Assembly (NCBI GenBank): GCA_016720595.1
Contig: JADKKI010000016.1
Coordinates: 180,044-244,043 of the forward strand
Length of the DNA: 64,000 nucleotides
Reading direction: 5' to 3'
Source: Myxococcales bacterium
Lineage (GTDB): Bacteria; Myxococcota_A; Polyangia; Haliangiales; Haliangiaceae
Made by a program: the position numbers and the translations under genes. Below are positions 7,306 through 18,902 of the stretch, in pieces. Numbering within the stretch: position 1 is the stretch's first letter; every line of letters begins with the position of its first letter. The notes below the pieces were generated by a model. That model saw only the letters and a list, made by a program, of their open reading frames with translations, made no database searches and was not told where the DNA came from.

Positions 7306-9126
7306 GTGGTGGGGTTGGCTCCAGATGACGATGCGTGGATGGGGAGCCCTGATCAGCGGGACCCGGCATTCCGCGAGCTGTGCGTCATCGACGATGACGG
7401 TCGTGCCACCGTCGCGTACGAGCTCACCCCCGAGAGCCCGATCGATCCAGAGCTGGCGCGTTCGTGGCGCGATCTTCCACCGTCCCCCTACCTGTTCGAG
7501 CCGCTCGGCTCCAGTGCGGCGTTCCACCTCCGGTTCGTGGCGATCGATTGGCCGGCTAGCCATCTCCGACTGCGCGTTGATGGCCCCGCCGCTACCAGAG
7601 TCGCGAATGCCGGCGTCGCGATCACGCGAGCGTTCGAGCTGATCGCCGCGTTTGTCTCGCCCGATCGGCTTGGCTGGTTCACGTCTCCGTTCGTCAGGTT
7701 CGATCTCGAAGGGAGGCCGCGCGTGGGCTTCCACTCACCGCAGGCCAGTGTGGACACCGCGAAGCTGCTCGCGCCCGAGGTCATCGACCGGTTTCCGTTC
7801 GCAGACGAAGCGTCGCTCGTCTATGCCGTCGGTCAGCTCCTGCTGGGCCGCGTGATGCTCGAGCGCGCGACGCTCGCCACCCCACTCGGTCGCGTGATCC
7901 GGCGCGCGCTCATGACCGACCCGGGACGCCGATACTCCACCTTGCGTGCGCTTCGCGATGCCTTCGTCCAGGCGGGAGCCCGCTCGACCACGCCTCACGG
8001 TGCGCTCGGGGCCTGGGTCTGGGAGCAGATCGACAACGGTGTGGGCTTTCTGGTGGTGAAGCGCTGGAGCGATGCACTCGCGCGATTCGACGCCGCGCAG
8101 AGGTTGTGCGTGGGCACGCCGCAGATCCTCGACACCGCCCGGCGCTATGCGCTCGCACGTGGTGCGGTTCCGCGAGAAGAAGCGACGATCATCGTGTCGC
8201 CTGAGCTCTCCCGTAGCGCAGGTCCGAAGACCGCGCTTACCGCTGGAATCGAGGTCGAGATGCGGTCCGCGGACTGGCGCCGGATCGAGCCCGAGGCGCT
8301 ACGGCTCGAGGCCGCCGGCGAGCCGCTCGCTGCGTACGCTCGCGCACCGGCGAAGCCGGCAGCCGCGATCGGCCACGCGAAGCGTGCGCTGGCGATCGAT
8401 CCGAGCTCGCGCCCTGCGCTCCAGATCGCGACCAGCGGTCACTCGCGCAGGCACGAGCACGCGGCGGCGCTGACCTGCGTGGAGCGCTGGCGAGAGCTCG
8501 CGCCCGACGAGCCCGCCATGCACTACGCGCGCGGCAAGGTGCTCCTCAACCTGCGCCGGCTGCCCGAAGCGTATGCGGCGTTCGATCGGGCGACGGTCCT
8601 CGATCCTCACATGCTCGAGGCGATGCTCCTGCGGCGAGAGGTGGATCGGATGGCACGCCGAGCCCGACTCGCTGTTGGCGCTCAGACCCAAGCGGTCCCG
8701 GACCTCCCGGTGGCGCTCCGCGAGGCGTTGCTCGGCGGCAGGCCGCAAGAGGCGCTCGAGCTGCTTGAGGGGCCGGCCTACGCGGCAGATGTACTCGCCC
8801 AGCTGATCCGCGCCGAGCTGCTAGCTGATGCTCGTCGGTTTGAAGATGCGCTCGCGGTGTTCCAGCGGTTCACTCACGATCCGGCGCAACGAGCGGTCGC
8901 GCTGATCGGCGTCGCGCGGATGCTGTTGGAGCTCGAGAGAGCGGAGGCGGCGCTCGTCGCGGTCGATCACCTCGCGGGCGTCTCGCCAGGCGAGCTCGAG
9001 GTGCTGGAGCTAAAGGCGCGAGCGCTGGAACAGCTCGGGCGCGGCGACGAGGCGGCCGCTGAACGAGCGCGCCTGGCCGAGCAAACGGCGATCCGCAGCC
9101 AGGCGCGGATCTCGCAGACGCGCTGA
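7306..9126 (+). CDS. kinase C-lobe remnant fused to TPR repeats
   Basis: A 606-residue protein with a GTG start, 35 bp after the kinase and on the same strand. Residues near 155-225 (DEASLVYAVGQLLLGR, PLGRVIRRALMTDPG and RRYSTLRALRDAFVQAG) match the end of a PknB-type kinase C-lobe. No glycine-rich loop, HRD or DFG motif is found in the preceding part. From about residue 330 the protein is helical with TPR-like units (AAALTCVERWRELAPDEPAM, YARGKVLLNLRRLPEAYAAF). It is best read as a catalytically dead kinase-TPR scaffold, perhaps a partner or target of the kinase upstream. Its codon choice is slightly less G/C-rich at third positions than that of its neighbours. Confidence 0.7.
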   Translation: MVGLAPDDDAWMGSPDQRDPAFRELCVIDDDGRATVAYELTPESPIDPELARSWRDLPPSPYLFEPLGSSAAFHLRFVAIDWPASHLRLRVDGPAATRVANAGVAITRAFELIAAFVSPDRLGWFTSPFVRFDLEGRPRVGFHSPQASVDTAKLLAPEVIDRFPFADEASLVYAVGQLLLGRVMLERATLATPLGRVIRRALMTDPGRRYSTLRALRDAFVQAGARSTTPHGALGAWVWEQIDNGVGFLVVKRWSDALARFDAAQRLCVGTPQILDTARRYALARGAVPREEATIIVSPELSRSAGPKTALTAGIEVEMRSADWRRIEPEALRLEAAGEPLAAYARAPAKPAAAIGHAKRALAIDPSSRPALQIATSGHSRRHEHAAALTCVERWRELAPDEPAMHYARGKVLLNLRRLPEAYAAFDRATVLDPHMLEAMLLRREVDRMARRARLAVGAQTQAVPDLPVALREALLGGRPQEALELLEGPAYAADVLAQLIRAELLADARRFEDALAVFQRFTHDPAQRAVALIGVARMLLELERAEAALVAVDHLAGVSPGELEVLELKARALEQLGRGDEAAAERARLAEQTAIRSQARISQTR

Positions 9127-9133
9127 CGATGGA

Positions 9134-10183
9134 TCAGAACGCGGTGCCCGCAGTCCAGTCGGTCTCGAACGTCGCGACCAGCGGCGCGATCGACGACGCC
9201 TCGACGAGCACCACGCCGACCTCGCGATTCTTCTCGAGCGAGGTGTAGCTGAAGTTCTCGGAGCCGACGTACGCGACCTTGCCGTCGGCGACCAGGACCT
9301 TGGTGTGGAGGTGCGGGATCCACTTCACCGTCACGCCCAGGCCCTGCAGGAACGTCGCGGCGCTCGCGTTGGCATCGATCCAGCTCGCATCGGCGAGCAG
9401 CGCACGCACCTCCACGCCGGCCGCGATCCGCGCCTTGACGGCATCGCGCACGCCGGGGTCGGCGAACTGCATCGATTCGATCAGCAGGGTGCTCTGCGCC
9501 CCGGCGATCACGTCGAGGATGCGGGCCCGCGCGTTGACCGGTGCGACCACCATGCGGGTGCACGGCATCGCGAGCGGGGTGCCCGTCCAGTCCGCCTCGA
9601 ACAGCGCGCTGAGATCTGCCAGATCGGCCGGGTCACGATCGACCGCGGCGAAGTTGCGCTCGAGATCGATCGAGAAGTCCTTGGAGAAGTTGCCCGTCGA
9701 CATCACGGCGGCCTTGCCATCGACGACGAAGAACTTGTTGTGGAAGTAGTCGAACGCCGGATCGCTCCACTTGACCTGCGCGCCCGCCGCGAGCAGCCGG
9801 TCGTAGTACTTCTGGTTCGTGGACTTCTTGTACTGATCGAGGATCACGCGGACCTTCACGCCGGCATGCGCCTTGGCCTCGAGCTGATCGAGGATGCCGC
9901 CGTAGCCCATCAGGTAGATCGAGAGATCGATCGACGTCTGCGCGCCCGCGAGCGCGTCGACATAGGGCGCCTCTCCGGACTCCGGGGTGGGGAACACCTG
10001 GATCGGGACGGTGCGCGGATCGGTGGCGTTGCAGTAGTCCATACCAGCCGGGGCATCGACCGTGGTCGAGGGCGCATCGGGGGCCTCGGCTTCAGCGGGA
10101 CCGGGGGTGGTGCAGGCAGAAGTGCAGAGCACCAGCGATGCAGCGACGAACAGGAACTGGGGAACGGGACGGACCGGGGTCAT
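9134..10183 (-). CDS. phospholipase D-like lipoprotein with two HKD motifs
   Basis: A 349-residue protein with lipobox LCTSAC at Cys24. It has two complete PLD active-site motifs: H148-x-K150-x4-D155-G (FHNKFFVVDG, then STGNFS) and H293-x-K295-x4-D300-G (LHTKVLVADG, then GSENFS). The tandem arrangement is that of the PLD superfamily (phospholipases, cardiolipin synthases, nucleases), which act through a phosphohistidine intermediate. Surface anchoring suggests attack on external phospholipid or DNA; the substrate is not resolved. It is convergent with the TPR gene, 7 bp away. Confidence 0.88.
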   Translation of the reverse strand: MTPVRPVPQFLFVAASLVLCTSACTTPGPAEAEAPDAPSTTVDAPAGMDYCNATDPRTVPIQVFPTPESGEAPYVDALAGAQTSIDLSIYLMGYGGILDQLEAKAHAGVKVRVILDQYKKSTNQKYYDRLLAAGAQVKWSDPAFDYFHNKFFVVDGKAAVMSTGNFSKDFSIDLERNFAAVDRDPADLADLSALFEADWTGTPLAMPCTRMVVAPVNARARILDVIAGAQSTLLIESMQFADPGVRDAVKARIAAGVEVRALLADASWIDANASAATFLQGLGVTVKWIPHLHTKVLVADGKVAYVGSENFSYTSLEKNREVGVVLVEASSIAPLVATFETDWTAGTAF

Positions 10184-10296
10184 GCGGGAGGAGTCGTGCG
10201 AGCCGGGGTTTTGATCCCGAGCTCGTGTCGATTTCGGTCACCGGCGCGCTAACTCCGCGAACCGTATGGGGTGACCGGCATGCAATAGTCCCTCGC

Positions 10297-11259
10297 ATGA
10301 ACAGGCTCCTTGCGGCAGTTGCGGTCACGGTCGGGTGCGGCGGCGGCAGCAGCACGCCGATCGACGCGCCCCCCGACATGCTGATCGACGCGCCGCCGCC
10401 GCCGCTCGGCCACCATCACTACGTCCTCGACAGCGTGCTGGTGCCGACCAGCAACACCACCGCCCGCGACCTCGGGCAGGACCTGAACGGCGATCAGGCC
10501 ATCGACAACCAGCTCGGCATGGTGCTCGGCACGCTGAGCTCGATGGGCCTCGACGTCCAGCAGACCACCACGCAGAACATCGATCGGGGCGCCTCGATCA
10601 CCTTGGTCGATCTGTTCGCGAACGATCTCACCACCGAGCCGGCCGCGACGTTCGCTGCATTCGTCGGCAGCGCGCCGATGCCCGCGGCGTGCGCGAGTGC
10701 CAGCGATACGGTGTGCCGCCATCACCTGGGTGGCAACGCCACGTTCACCGTCACCGCCGGCGCGCCCACGAACCCGCCGCTCACCGGCGCCCTGGTGGCG
10801 GGGAGCATGACCACCGCGCAGGGGCACCTCGCGATGCCGCTCGTGATGTTCGCCGGCGCGAGCCCCGTCCTCGTGAATCTGATCGGCGCCAAGGTCGTGC
10901 TCGGCGCACCGGCCGCCACCAAGCTCGGGATGCTGAAGATTGGCGGCGCGATCACGGCTGCCGAGGTCGACACCAAGGTGATCCCCGGGATGCGCGATGG
11001 CTTCGCGGCGATCGTGATGCGGGACTGCACGGCGCTGTCGAGCCCGCCGACCTGTGGCTGCCCGGCCTCGAGCAGCGGCAAGACCATCCTCGATCTGTTC
11101 GAGCAGGCGCCGAAGGACTGCATGGTCTCGGTCACCGAGGTGAAGACCAACAGCCTGATCCAGGCCCTGCTCGCGCCCGACGTGATGATCGACGGGATGA
11201 TGGCGCTGTCGATCGGGGTCAAGGCGACCGCAGTCGAAGCCGGCTTCGTCGCTCCGTAG
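10297..11259 (+). CDS. myxobacterial surface lipoprotein of unknown function
   Basis: A 320-residue protein beginning MNRLLAAVAVTVGC; Cys14 serves as a lipobox cysteine and is followed by GGGSSTPIDAPPD. The mature part starts with a motif (YVLDSVLVPTSN... LGQDLNGDQAIDNQLG) that recurs in lipoproteins of this phylum. Asp/Asn-rich residues there could bind a divalent cation. A CxCxx-type cluster (CTALSSPPTCGCPAS) sits near residue 245. No enzymatic family is recognised. Its TAG stop abuts the stop codon of the convergent gene with no spacer. Confidence 0.72.
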   Translation: MNRLLAAVAVTVGCGGGSSTPIDAPPDMLIDAPPPPLGHHHYVLDSVLVPTSNTTARDLGQDLNGDQAIDNQLGMVLGTLSSMGLDVQQTTTQNIDRGASITLVDLFANDLTTEPAATFAAFVGSAPMPAACASASDTVCRHHLGGNATFTVTAGAPTNPPLTGALVAGSMTTAQGHLAMPLVMFAGASPVLVNLIGAKVVLGAPAATKLGMLKIGGAITAAEVDTKVIPGMRDGFAAIVMRDCTALSSPPTCGCPASSSGKTILDLFEQAPKDCMVSVTEVKTNSLIQALLAPDVMIDGMMALSIGVKATAVEAGFVAP

Positions 11260-12393
11260 TCAGCGCGCGGGGAGTGCGACGAATCCGACGAACGAGGCCT
11301 GCGTCGCGGTGATCGGCGAGCCCGTCGCGGTCAGGCCGCCGGTGGACGCATCGATCGCGAACGTGGTCACGGTGCTCGAGCCCTGGTTCGCCGCGAACAG
11401 CCACGCGCCCGAAGGATCGATCGTGAAGTTGCGTGGGGTCAGCCCGCCCGTCGGCGTGTGGCTCGCGAGCGTGACCATCCCGGTCCCTGCGGCGATCGCG
11501 TACACCGCGACGTTGTTGTCACCGCGGTTCGACGCGTAGACGAACTTTCCCGACGGATGCACCACCACCTCGGCGCCGGTGTTGGCACCCGTGGCACCGG
11601 TGGCGCGCGTGGACACGGTCTGCTTCGCCGTCAGCCGCCCGGTGGAGCCATCGAAGGCGAGCGTGGTCAGCGTGCTGTCGAGCTCGTTGACCAGATACGC
11701 GTGGCCCCCGCCCGGCGCGAACGCGAGGTGGCGTGGGCCGGCGCCGGCCGCGGTGGTCAGGTGAGGCACCGCGTTCGCGGCCAGCATGCCGGTCTGCGGA
11801 TCGAACGTGTACTGCGCGATGTAGTCGGAGCCCTTGCACGGCACGAGGACGAAGTGATTCGAAGGATCGGTCAGGATCTGGTGCGCGTTGGTCCCGGCGC
11901 TCACCGTCTGGATCGCCGCCATGAGTCCGCCATCGCCGCGCACCGGCAACACGGAGATCGTCCCGGCGCCGTAGTTCGCGACCAGCACGAACTTGCCGCT
12001 CGCATCCACCGAGACGTGCGCGGGACCATTCCCCCCGGAGGCGACGTCGTTGATGGCGGTCAGGGCGCCCGTCCCCTGATCGATCGTGTACGCGCCCACG
12101 CGGCTCGTGCTCTCGCTCGCGGCGTACAGGTGCGTGCGCGTCATCGCGAGGAACGACGGCGAGCCGGCGAACGCCGCGAGGGAGGCCACGGGCGTGAGCG
12201 CGCCGGTCGCCGGATCGAGGTCGAGCCACGCGAGGTTCGGGCCGTAGCCACTGACATAGGCCACGAGGTGCGCGGGCGGTGCGGGTGCGTCGATCGTGGG
12301 CGCGTCGATGGTGGGGGGCATCATGGTGACCGGGGCGGAGTCGCCGCAGGCGGTGAGCAGCACCGCCGCGATCGCCATGGTGGTGCGGCCCAT
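11260..12393 (-). CDS. lactonase-like beta-propeller lipoprotein
   Basis: A 377-residue protein. ATG at 12391-12393 is chosen since MGRTTMAIAAVLLTAC gives a proper lipobox (Cys16). The body consists of about seven repeats of the form 'G.....Y.id..tGaLt....v.....P.....dpsGkf.y.an', for example HVSVDASGKFVLVANYGAG and FTIDPSGAWLFAANQGSST. This is the pattern of the 6-phosphogluconolactonase/YbhE-type lactonase family. True Pgl enzymes of this fold are cytoplasmic, so an anchored copy more likely binds or hydrolyses an extracellular ligand. Enzyme activity is unproven. Confidence 0.8.
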   Translation of the reverse strand: MGRTTMAIAAVLLTACGDSAPVTMMPPTIDAPTIDAPAPPAHLVAYVSGYGPNLAWLDLDPATGALTPVASLAAFAGSPSFLAMTRTHLYAASESTSRVGAYTIDQGTGALTAINDVASGGNGPAHVSVDASGKFVLVANYGAGTISVLPVRGDGGLMAAIQTVSAGTNAHQILTDPSNHFVLVPCKGSDYIAQYTFDPQTGMLAANAVPHLTTAAGAGPRHLAFAPGGGHAYLVNELDSTLTTLAFDGSTGRLTAKQTVSTRATGATGANTGAEVVVHPSGKFVYASNRGDNNVAVYAIAAGTGMVTLASHTPTGGLTPRNFTIDPSGAWLFAANQGSSTVTTFAIDASTGGLTATGSPITATQASFVGFVALPAR

Positions 12394-12460
12394 CTCGTGA
12401 GGATAGCCCACCCCGAGGCCCGTGCTAGCGTCCACGGGATGCGGACCGGGGACGCGCACG

Positions 12461-13087
12461 ATGTTCCAGCCTGATCGGGTACGCGCGGCGCTGGCGCAAC
12501 TGCGCGCGGCCGATCCGCGGCTGCGCCTGTTCGGCGCGAGCGGCCATCGCTATCAGCTCAACCCACCGATCAAGGAGCGCGAGCTGATCATGTGGGAGCG
12601 CGATGCAGAGGTCACGCTGCCCGCGGACTACCGGACGTTCCTCCTCGAGCTGGGCAACGGCGGGGTGGGGCCGTACTACGGGATCTTTCCGCTCGGCCGG
12701 TGGGATGGCGCGGGAGACACCCTCGAATCCTTCGCGGACGCCACCGGCGACTTGCGCGCGCCGTTCCCGCACGCCGCTGCCTGGAACTTGCCGGCGGAGC
12801 GCCTCACGCCGCCGGAGGACTTCGCATCCGATGCCGACGAAGATGCGTGGAACGAGGCGTGCGATGCCGCGTACTACGAGCCCTCGCTGACCGACGGCGC
12901 GTTCTGGATCTCGCACCAGGGCTGCGCGCTGCGCTCGATGCTGGTGGTCACCGGACCCGAGCGCGGCAAGATCTGGGACGATCTGCGACCCGATCGCGGC
13001 GGCCTCGCGCCCCGTGGCAAGACGTTCGCCGAGTGGTACGTGGAGTGGCTCGAGCGCAGCCTCCGCGAGCTGACGTCCGCATCGTAG
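12461..13087 (+). CDS. SMI1/KNR4 (SUKH) family protein
   Basis: A 208-residue cytoplasmic protein. Residues 43-75 (WERDAEVTLPADYRTFLLEL, then GNGGVGPYYGIFPL) carry the SUKH signature, in which a 'lP.dy..fl...nGg' segment leads into a beta-sheet. SUKH proteins are often immunity proteins for contact-dependent or polymorphic toxins, but many act in other roles. No toxin gene is adjacent here, so an immunity function is only a family-level suggestion. It starts 67 bp from the divergent lactonase-like gene and ends 3 bp before the convergent kinase gene. Confidence 0.8.
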   Translation: MFQPDRVRAALAQLRAADPRLRLFGASGHRYQLNPPIKERELIMWERDAEVTLPADYRTFLLELGNGGVGPYYGIFPLGRWDGAGDTLESFADATGDLRAPFPHAAAWNLPAERLTPPEDFASDADEDAWNEACDAAYYEPSLTDGAFWISHQGCALRSMLVVTGPERGKIWDDLRPDRGGLAPRGKTFAEWYVEWLERSLRELTSAS

Positions 13088-13090
13088 TGG

Positions 13091-14617
13091 TCACTGCTGG
13101 CTCGCCTGGAGCATCCGCCACAGGTTGGCCCGCCGATCGACGAGCGGCACCTCGTCGTCCTCTCGCTCCTCCTCGGTGAGGTTCTGGTAGTTCGCGAGCG
13201 TGTCGCGCTCCTCCTTGGTGAGGTTCTGGTAGTTCGCGAGCGTGTCGCGCTCCTCCTTCGTGAAGTTGTTGTAGTTGTCGATCGTGCTGTCGATCGTTCT
13301 CTCCGGCTCGGGCGCTGGGATCTGGATCCCGTAGCCGAGGGCGGCGGCGGTGGGCTTGGGCTGGCTGGCCGCGAGCTCCTCGACGTACGGATCGACTGGC
13401 TGCGTCGCCGGCACGCTCTCGACCATCGGCGTCGACAGGTACGGATCGACCTGCAGCGCTTGCACGTCGGACACCAGGTACGGATCGACCTGCGGTCCCT
13501 GCGACGGCTGCACCTCGCCCACGAGGTAGGGATCCACCGGGTCGACCACGGGAGAGCGCTGCTCGAACCGCGCGCCCGATCGGTTCTGGGTCTCGAAGTA
13601 GTCGTCGAGGAGGACGTCGCTCTCGCCCTCGTCGTGTTCCTCGCCGTGGTCCTCGTCCTGGTCCTCGTCGAATCCCTCCTCCTCGCGCTGCTTGCGCAAG
13701 GTCTCGGCCACCTGGGCGGTCTCGCGGGCGTTCACGGTGTCGATCAGGATCTTGCGCGCCCTGGTCTCGTCGACGCTCAGCTGTGACGCCACCGCCTGCG
13801 CCGTGGGCCGCTTGCCGGGATCCGCGTCGAGCATGGGGTCGGCGACCGAGAGGATCGAGTTGATGAAGATCTTCTCGCCGGCGATCATCTTGAACGTCTT
13901 GCCGAGCGAGTAGACGTCCGAGGCGAACGTGCAGCCCTTCTTCTGGCTGACCTCCGGCGCGCGGATCGTGTTGTGGCCCTGCGAGATCGTGTCTCCCTCC
14001 CAGGCGGCGCAGCCGAAGTCGCCGATCTTCACGTCCATGTTGTCGTCGAGGAGGATGTTGTCGGGCTTGAGATCCATGTGGACGAAGCCGGCCGCAGCGA
14101 TCTGCGCCACGCCGAGCGCGGTCTCGCGACACAGATACGTCAGGGCGATCGCGACCTCCTCGTAGGTGAGTTGCTTGGCCTGGAGTCGTGCGATCACGCC
14201 CTCCGTCATCCGCTTCACGTTGCCGCCCACCATGAGATCCATCACGAGCAGATCGGGCTCGCCATCCTCCTTGCTGCGGCCGATCGCGCGCGCGGCGGCG
14301 ACCCGGGACTTGCCCCCGTTCGCGGCGGCGTCCGCGAGGCGCGAGAACGCGGCCTCCTTCTCGATCGTGTTGCCGATCGTGCGGCCGTTGGCATCGACCA
14401 TGCCGTTGCTCTGCTTGACCACGATCCAGTCGGCCCGGTCGTTGACGAGGATGCGCGTCGCGCCGAACACGCCGCCGTCCTTGTGCTCCTCGCCGGGGTG
14501 GAAATAGCGGGAGCCATCGATCTCGAGCTCGTTGGAGTCGACGTTCTCCATCCGGTGCGCATCGAGTCCGACGAGCTGGTTCGAGAGCTGCTGCTTCTGG
14601 CGTCCTGTCTCGGGCAT
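13091..14617 (-). CDS. atypical protein kinase with HMD catalytic loop and C-terminal tandem repeats
   Basis: A 508-residue soluble protein. ATG at 14615-14617 is chosen because the AAA+ gene ends only 20 bp upstream. The kinase core has Lys68 (WIVVKQSNG), a catalytic loop FVHMDLKPDN in which Met181 replaces the usual HRD arginine, and an intact DFG (200-202). No transmembrane segment is seen. The tail has an acidic stretch (EDQDEDHGEEHDEGESD), four VDPYL/V repeats, and three 14-residue copies of the 'FTKEERDTLANYQN' type. Loss of the HRD arginine usually means that activation-loop phosphorylation is not needed. It is probably co-transcribed with the AAA+ ATPase. The compact layout recalls effector kinases, which is inference only. 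Confidence 0.82.
   Translation of the reverse strand: MPETGRQKQQLSNQLVGLDAHRMENVDSNELEIDGSRYFHPGEEHKDGGVFGATRILVNDRADWIVVKQSNGMVDANGRTIGNTIEKEAAFSRLADAAANGGKSRVAAARAIGRSKEDGEPDLLVMDLMVGGNVKRMTEGVIARLQAKQLTYEEVAIALTYLCRETALGVAQIAAAGFVHMDLKPDNILLDDNMDVKIGDFGCAAWEGDTISQGHNTIRAPEVSQKKGCTFASDVYSLGKTFKMIAGEKIFINSILSVADPMLDADPGKRPTAQAVASQLSVDETRARKILIDTVNARETAQVAETLRKQREEEGFDEDQDEDHGEEHDEGESDVLLDDYFETQNRSGARFEQRSPVVDPVDPYLVGEVQPSQGPQVDPYLVSDVQALQVDPYLSTPMVESVPATQPVDPYVEELAASQPKPTAAALGYGIQIPAPEPERTIDSTIDNYNNFTKEERDTLANYQNLTKEERDTLANYQNLTEEEREDDEVPLVDRRANLWRMLQASQQ
13167..13280 (-). repeat. 42-bp in-frame tandem repeat at the 3' end of the kinase gene
   Basis: Units begin at 13167, 13209 and 13251, a strict 42-bp period. 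The first two are almost identical at the DNA level and the third diverges. Each encodes 14 residues centred on KEERDTLANYQNLT. Near-identity including silent positions suggests recent expansion or ongoing gene conversion. Confidence 0.85.
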
Positions 14618-14637
14618 GGTTTCTCCGTGGGCTGGGA

Positions 14638-17127
<2,490 letters not shown>

Positions 17128-17272
17128 CTCGAGAACACCCACGCAGACCCGAGCCAAACCCTGCAGCGATCCCGTAACTGCGCGGGATGGTTCCGGATTG
17201 TCCGGAGATCCCGGATGGCAGATCCGGTCGCCACTACACGTGGCCCCCATCACTCTGCGAGACTTTCTCACC
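17128..17272. promoter_or_regulatory. divergent intergenic region between AAA+ ATPase and amine oxidase
   Basis: A 145-bp gap between two genes that start in opposite directions, so it must hold at least one promoter. It includes the inverted repeat CCGGATTGTCCGG (17192-17204), a dyad with 5-bp arms, followed by GAGATCCCGGATGG. No clear sigma-factor boxes are visible. Confidence 0.3.
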
Positions 17273-18883
17273 ATGGCTCGCACCCCGCTCCTGCGTTCGA
17301 TCCGTCAGCTCGTCCGCGACCTCCGCGTCTCCCGCGCGACCGGCGCGCCCGTCGACGAGCTCCCCGCGCTGCGGGCCGAGCAGCGCGCCGCCAAGCTGTC
17401 TCGCCGCACGTTCCTCGCCGGTGCTGCGGCCGGTGCGGCCGCGCTCGCGATCCCACGTGGTGCTCGTGCCGCCGGGCAGCCGACGGTCACCGTCGTCGGC
17501 GGCGGCATCGCCGGCCTCACCTGTGCGCTCACGCTGCGCGACAAGGGCTACGCCTCCACGGTGTACGAGGCGTCGGGGCGCGTGGGCGGCCGCATGTTCT
17601 CGAACACCAACTACTTCGCGGGGAACCAGGTCAGCGAGTGGTGCGGCGAGCTGATCGACACCGGCCACAAGACCGTGCGCAACCTCGCCACGCGCTACAA
17701 CCTGACCCTCGACGATCTCCACGCCGTCGAGCCTGCGGGCTCGCACGAGACGTACTTCTTCAACGGGCAGTACTACTCGAAGGCCGACGCCACCGCGGAC
17801 TTCCTCGACATCCTCGACATCGTGGACGCCGACGTCAACGCGGCCGGCTATCCCACGCTCTACAACGCGTCGACCCCCGATGGACGCGAGCTCGACAACA
17901 CCAGCATCCGCGAGTGGATCAACACCCGAGTGCCGGGCGGTCACACCTCGGCCCTCGGCAACCTGCTCGATACCGCCTATGCGATCGAGTACGGCGCGGA
18001 CACCCGAGACCAGGCCTCGCTGAACCTGCTCTACCTGCTCGGGTTCCAGCCGCACCCGAACAAGTTCGAAGTGTTCGGCGAGTCCGACGAGACCTTCCAC
18101 ATCCGCGGCGGCAACCAGCGCCTCCCCGAGGCGATCGCCGCCGACCTCGGCGCTGCCGTGCAGACCGGCTACAAGCTCGTGCGGCTCGCGAAGACCTCGG
18201 GTGGACGCTATCGCTGCACGTTCGAGCGCGGCTCCGGCACCACCGAGGTGGTGTCGGACTTCGTCGTGCTCGCGCTGCCATTCGCGGTGCTCGCGAACGT
18301 CGACACCTCGGGCGCCGGCTTCGATGCGAAGAAGCAGGATGCGATCACGAACCTCGGGCGTGGCCACAATGGCAAGCTCCAGCTCCAGTTCGCGCAGCGC
18401 GGATGGAACGGCGCCGGGCCGTGGCCGGGCAAGTCCAACGGCTCGTCGTTCACCGACGCGGGGTATCAGGCGAGCTGGGATGTCACTCGTGCGCAGCCAG
18501 GGCCGCAGGGCATCCTCGTCCTGTACTCCGGCGGCGGCGTCACCGATGCGATGAAGACCACCTCGCCGTTCGCCACCGCCACCGACAGCAAGGTGATCCA
18601 GGACGCGAATCGCGGGCTCACCCAGCTCTCGGCGGTGTATCCGAACCTGGCGTGGAATGGGCGCGTCACGCAGTCGCTGCCTCATCGGTCGAACCTGTTC
18701 GGTGCGTCGTACGCGTACTGGAAGGTCGGCCAGTACACGCGGTTCGGCGGCTACGAGGGCGCGCCCCAGGGCGGCGTGTACTTCTGCGGGGAGCACACCT
18801 CGCAGGACTTCCAGGGCTTCATGGAGGGCGGCGCTTCCACGGGCAAGGCCACGGCGAAGGACCTGTTCCCGCTCCTCAAGTAG
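17273..18883 (+). CDS. Tat-exported FAD-dependent amine oxidase-like flavoprotein
   Basis: A 536-residue protein. Residues 42-62 hold the twin-arginine signal LSRRTFLAGAAAGAAALA. Mature residues begin with a Rossmann dinucleotide fold: VTVVGGGIAGLTCAL at 72-86, then VYEASGRVGGRM, the GG-doublet of flavin monoamine oxidases and phytoene desaturase-like enzymes. The C-terminal FAD-contact motif is VYFCGEHTSQDFQGFMEGG. The family oxidises amines using O2 and releases H2O2. Tat export fits folding with FAD in the cytoplasm. The substrate is unknown. It is divergent from the AAA+ gene and lies 19 bp upstream of the RpoC-like gene. Confidence 0.88.
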   Translation: MARTPLLRSIRQLVRDLRVSRATGAPVDELPALRAEQRAAKLSRRTFLAGAAAGAAALAIPRGARAAGQPTVTVVGGGIAGLTCALTLRDKGYASTVYEASGRVGGRMFSNTNYFAGNQVSEWCGELIDTGHKTVRNLATRYNLTLDDLHAVEPAGSHETYFFNGQYYSKADATADFLDILDIVDADVNAAGYPTLYNASTPDGRELDNTSIREWINTRVPGGHTSALGNLLDTAYAIEYGADTRDQASLNLLYLLGFQPHPNKFEVFGESDETFHIRGGNQRLPEAIAADLGAAVQTGYKLVRLAKTSGGRYRCTFERGSGTTEVVSDFVVLALPFAVLANVDTSGAGFDAKKQDAITNLGRGHNGKLQLQFAQRGWNGAGPWPGKSNGSSFTDAGYQASWDVTRAQPGPQGILVLYSGGGVTDAMKTTSPFATATDSKVIQDANRGLTQLSAVYPNLAWNGRVTQSLPHRSNLFGASYAYWKVGQYTRFGGYEGAPQGGVYFCGEHTSQDFQGFMEGGASTGKATAKDLFPLLK

Positions 18884-18902
18884 CGTCTGCTACGATCGTG
18901 GG

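Noticed and set aside
13167..13280. CRISPR-like regular repeats
   Set aside because: The 42-bp units are contiguous, in frame and coding, with no unique spacers.
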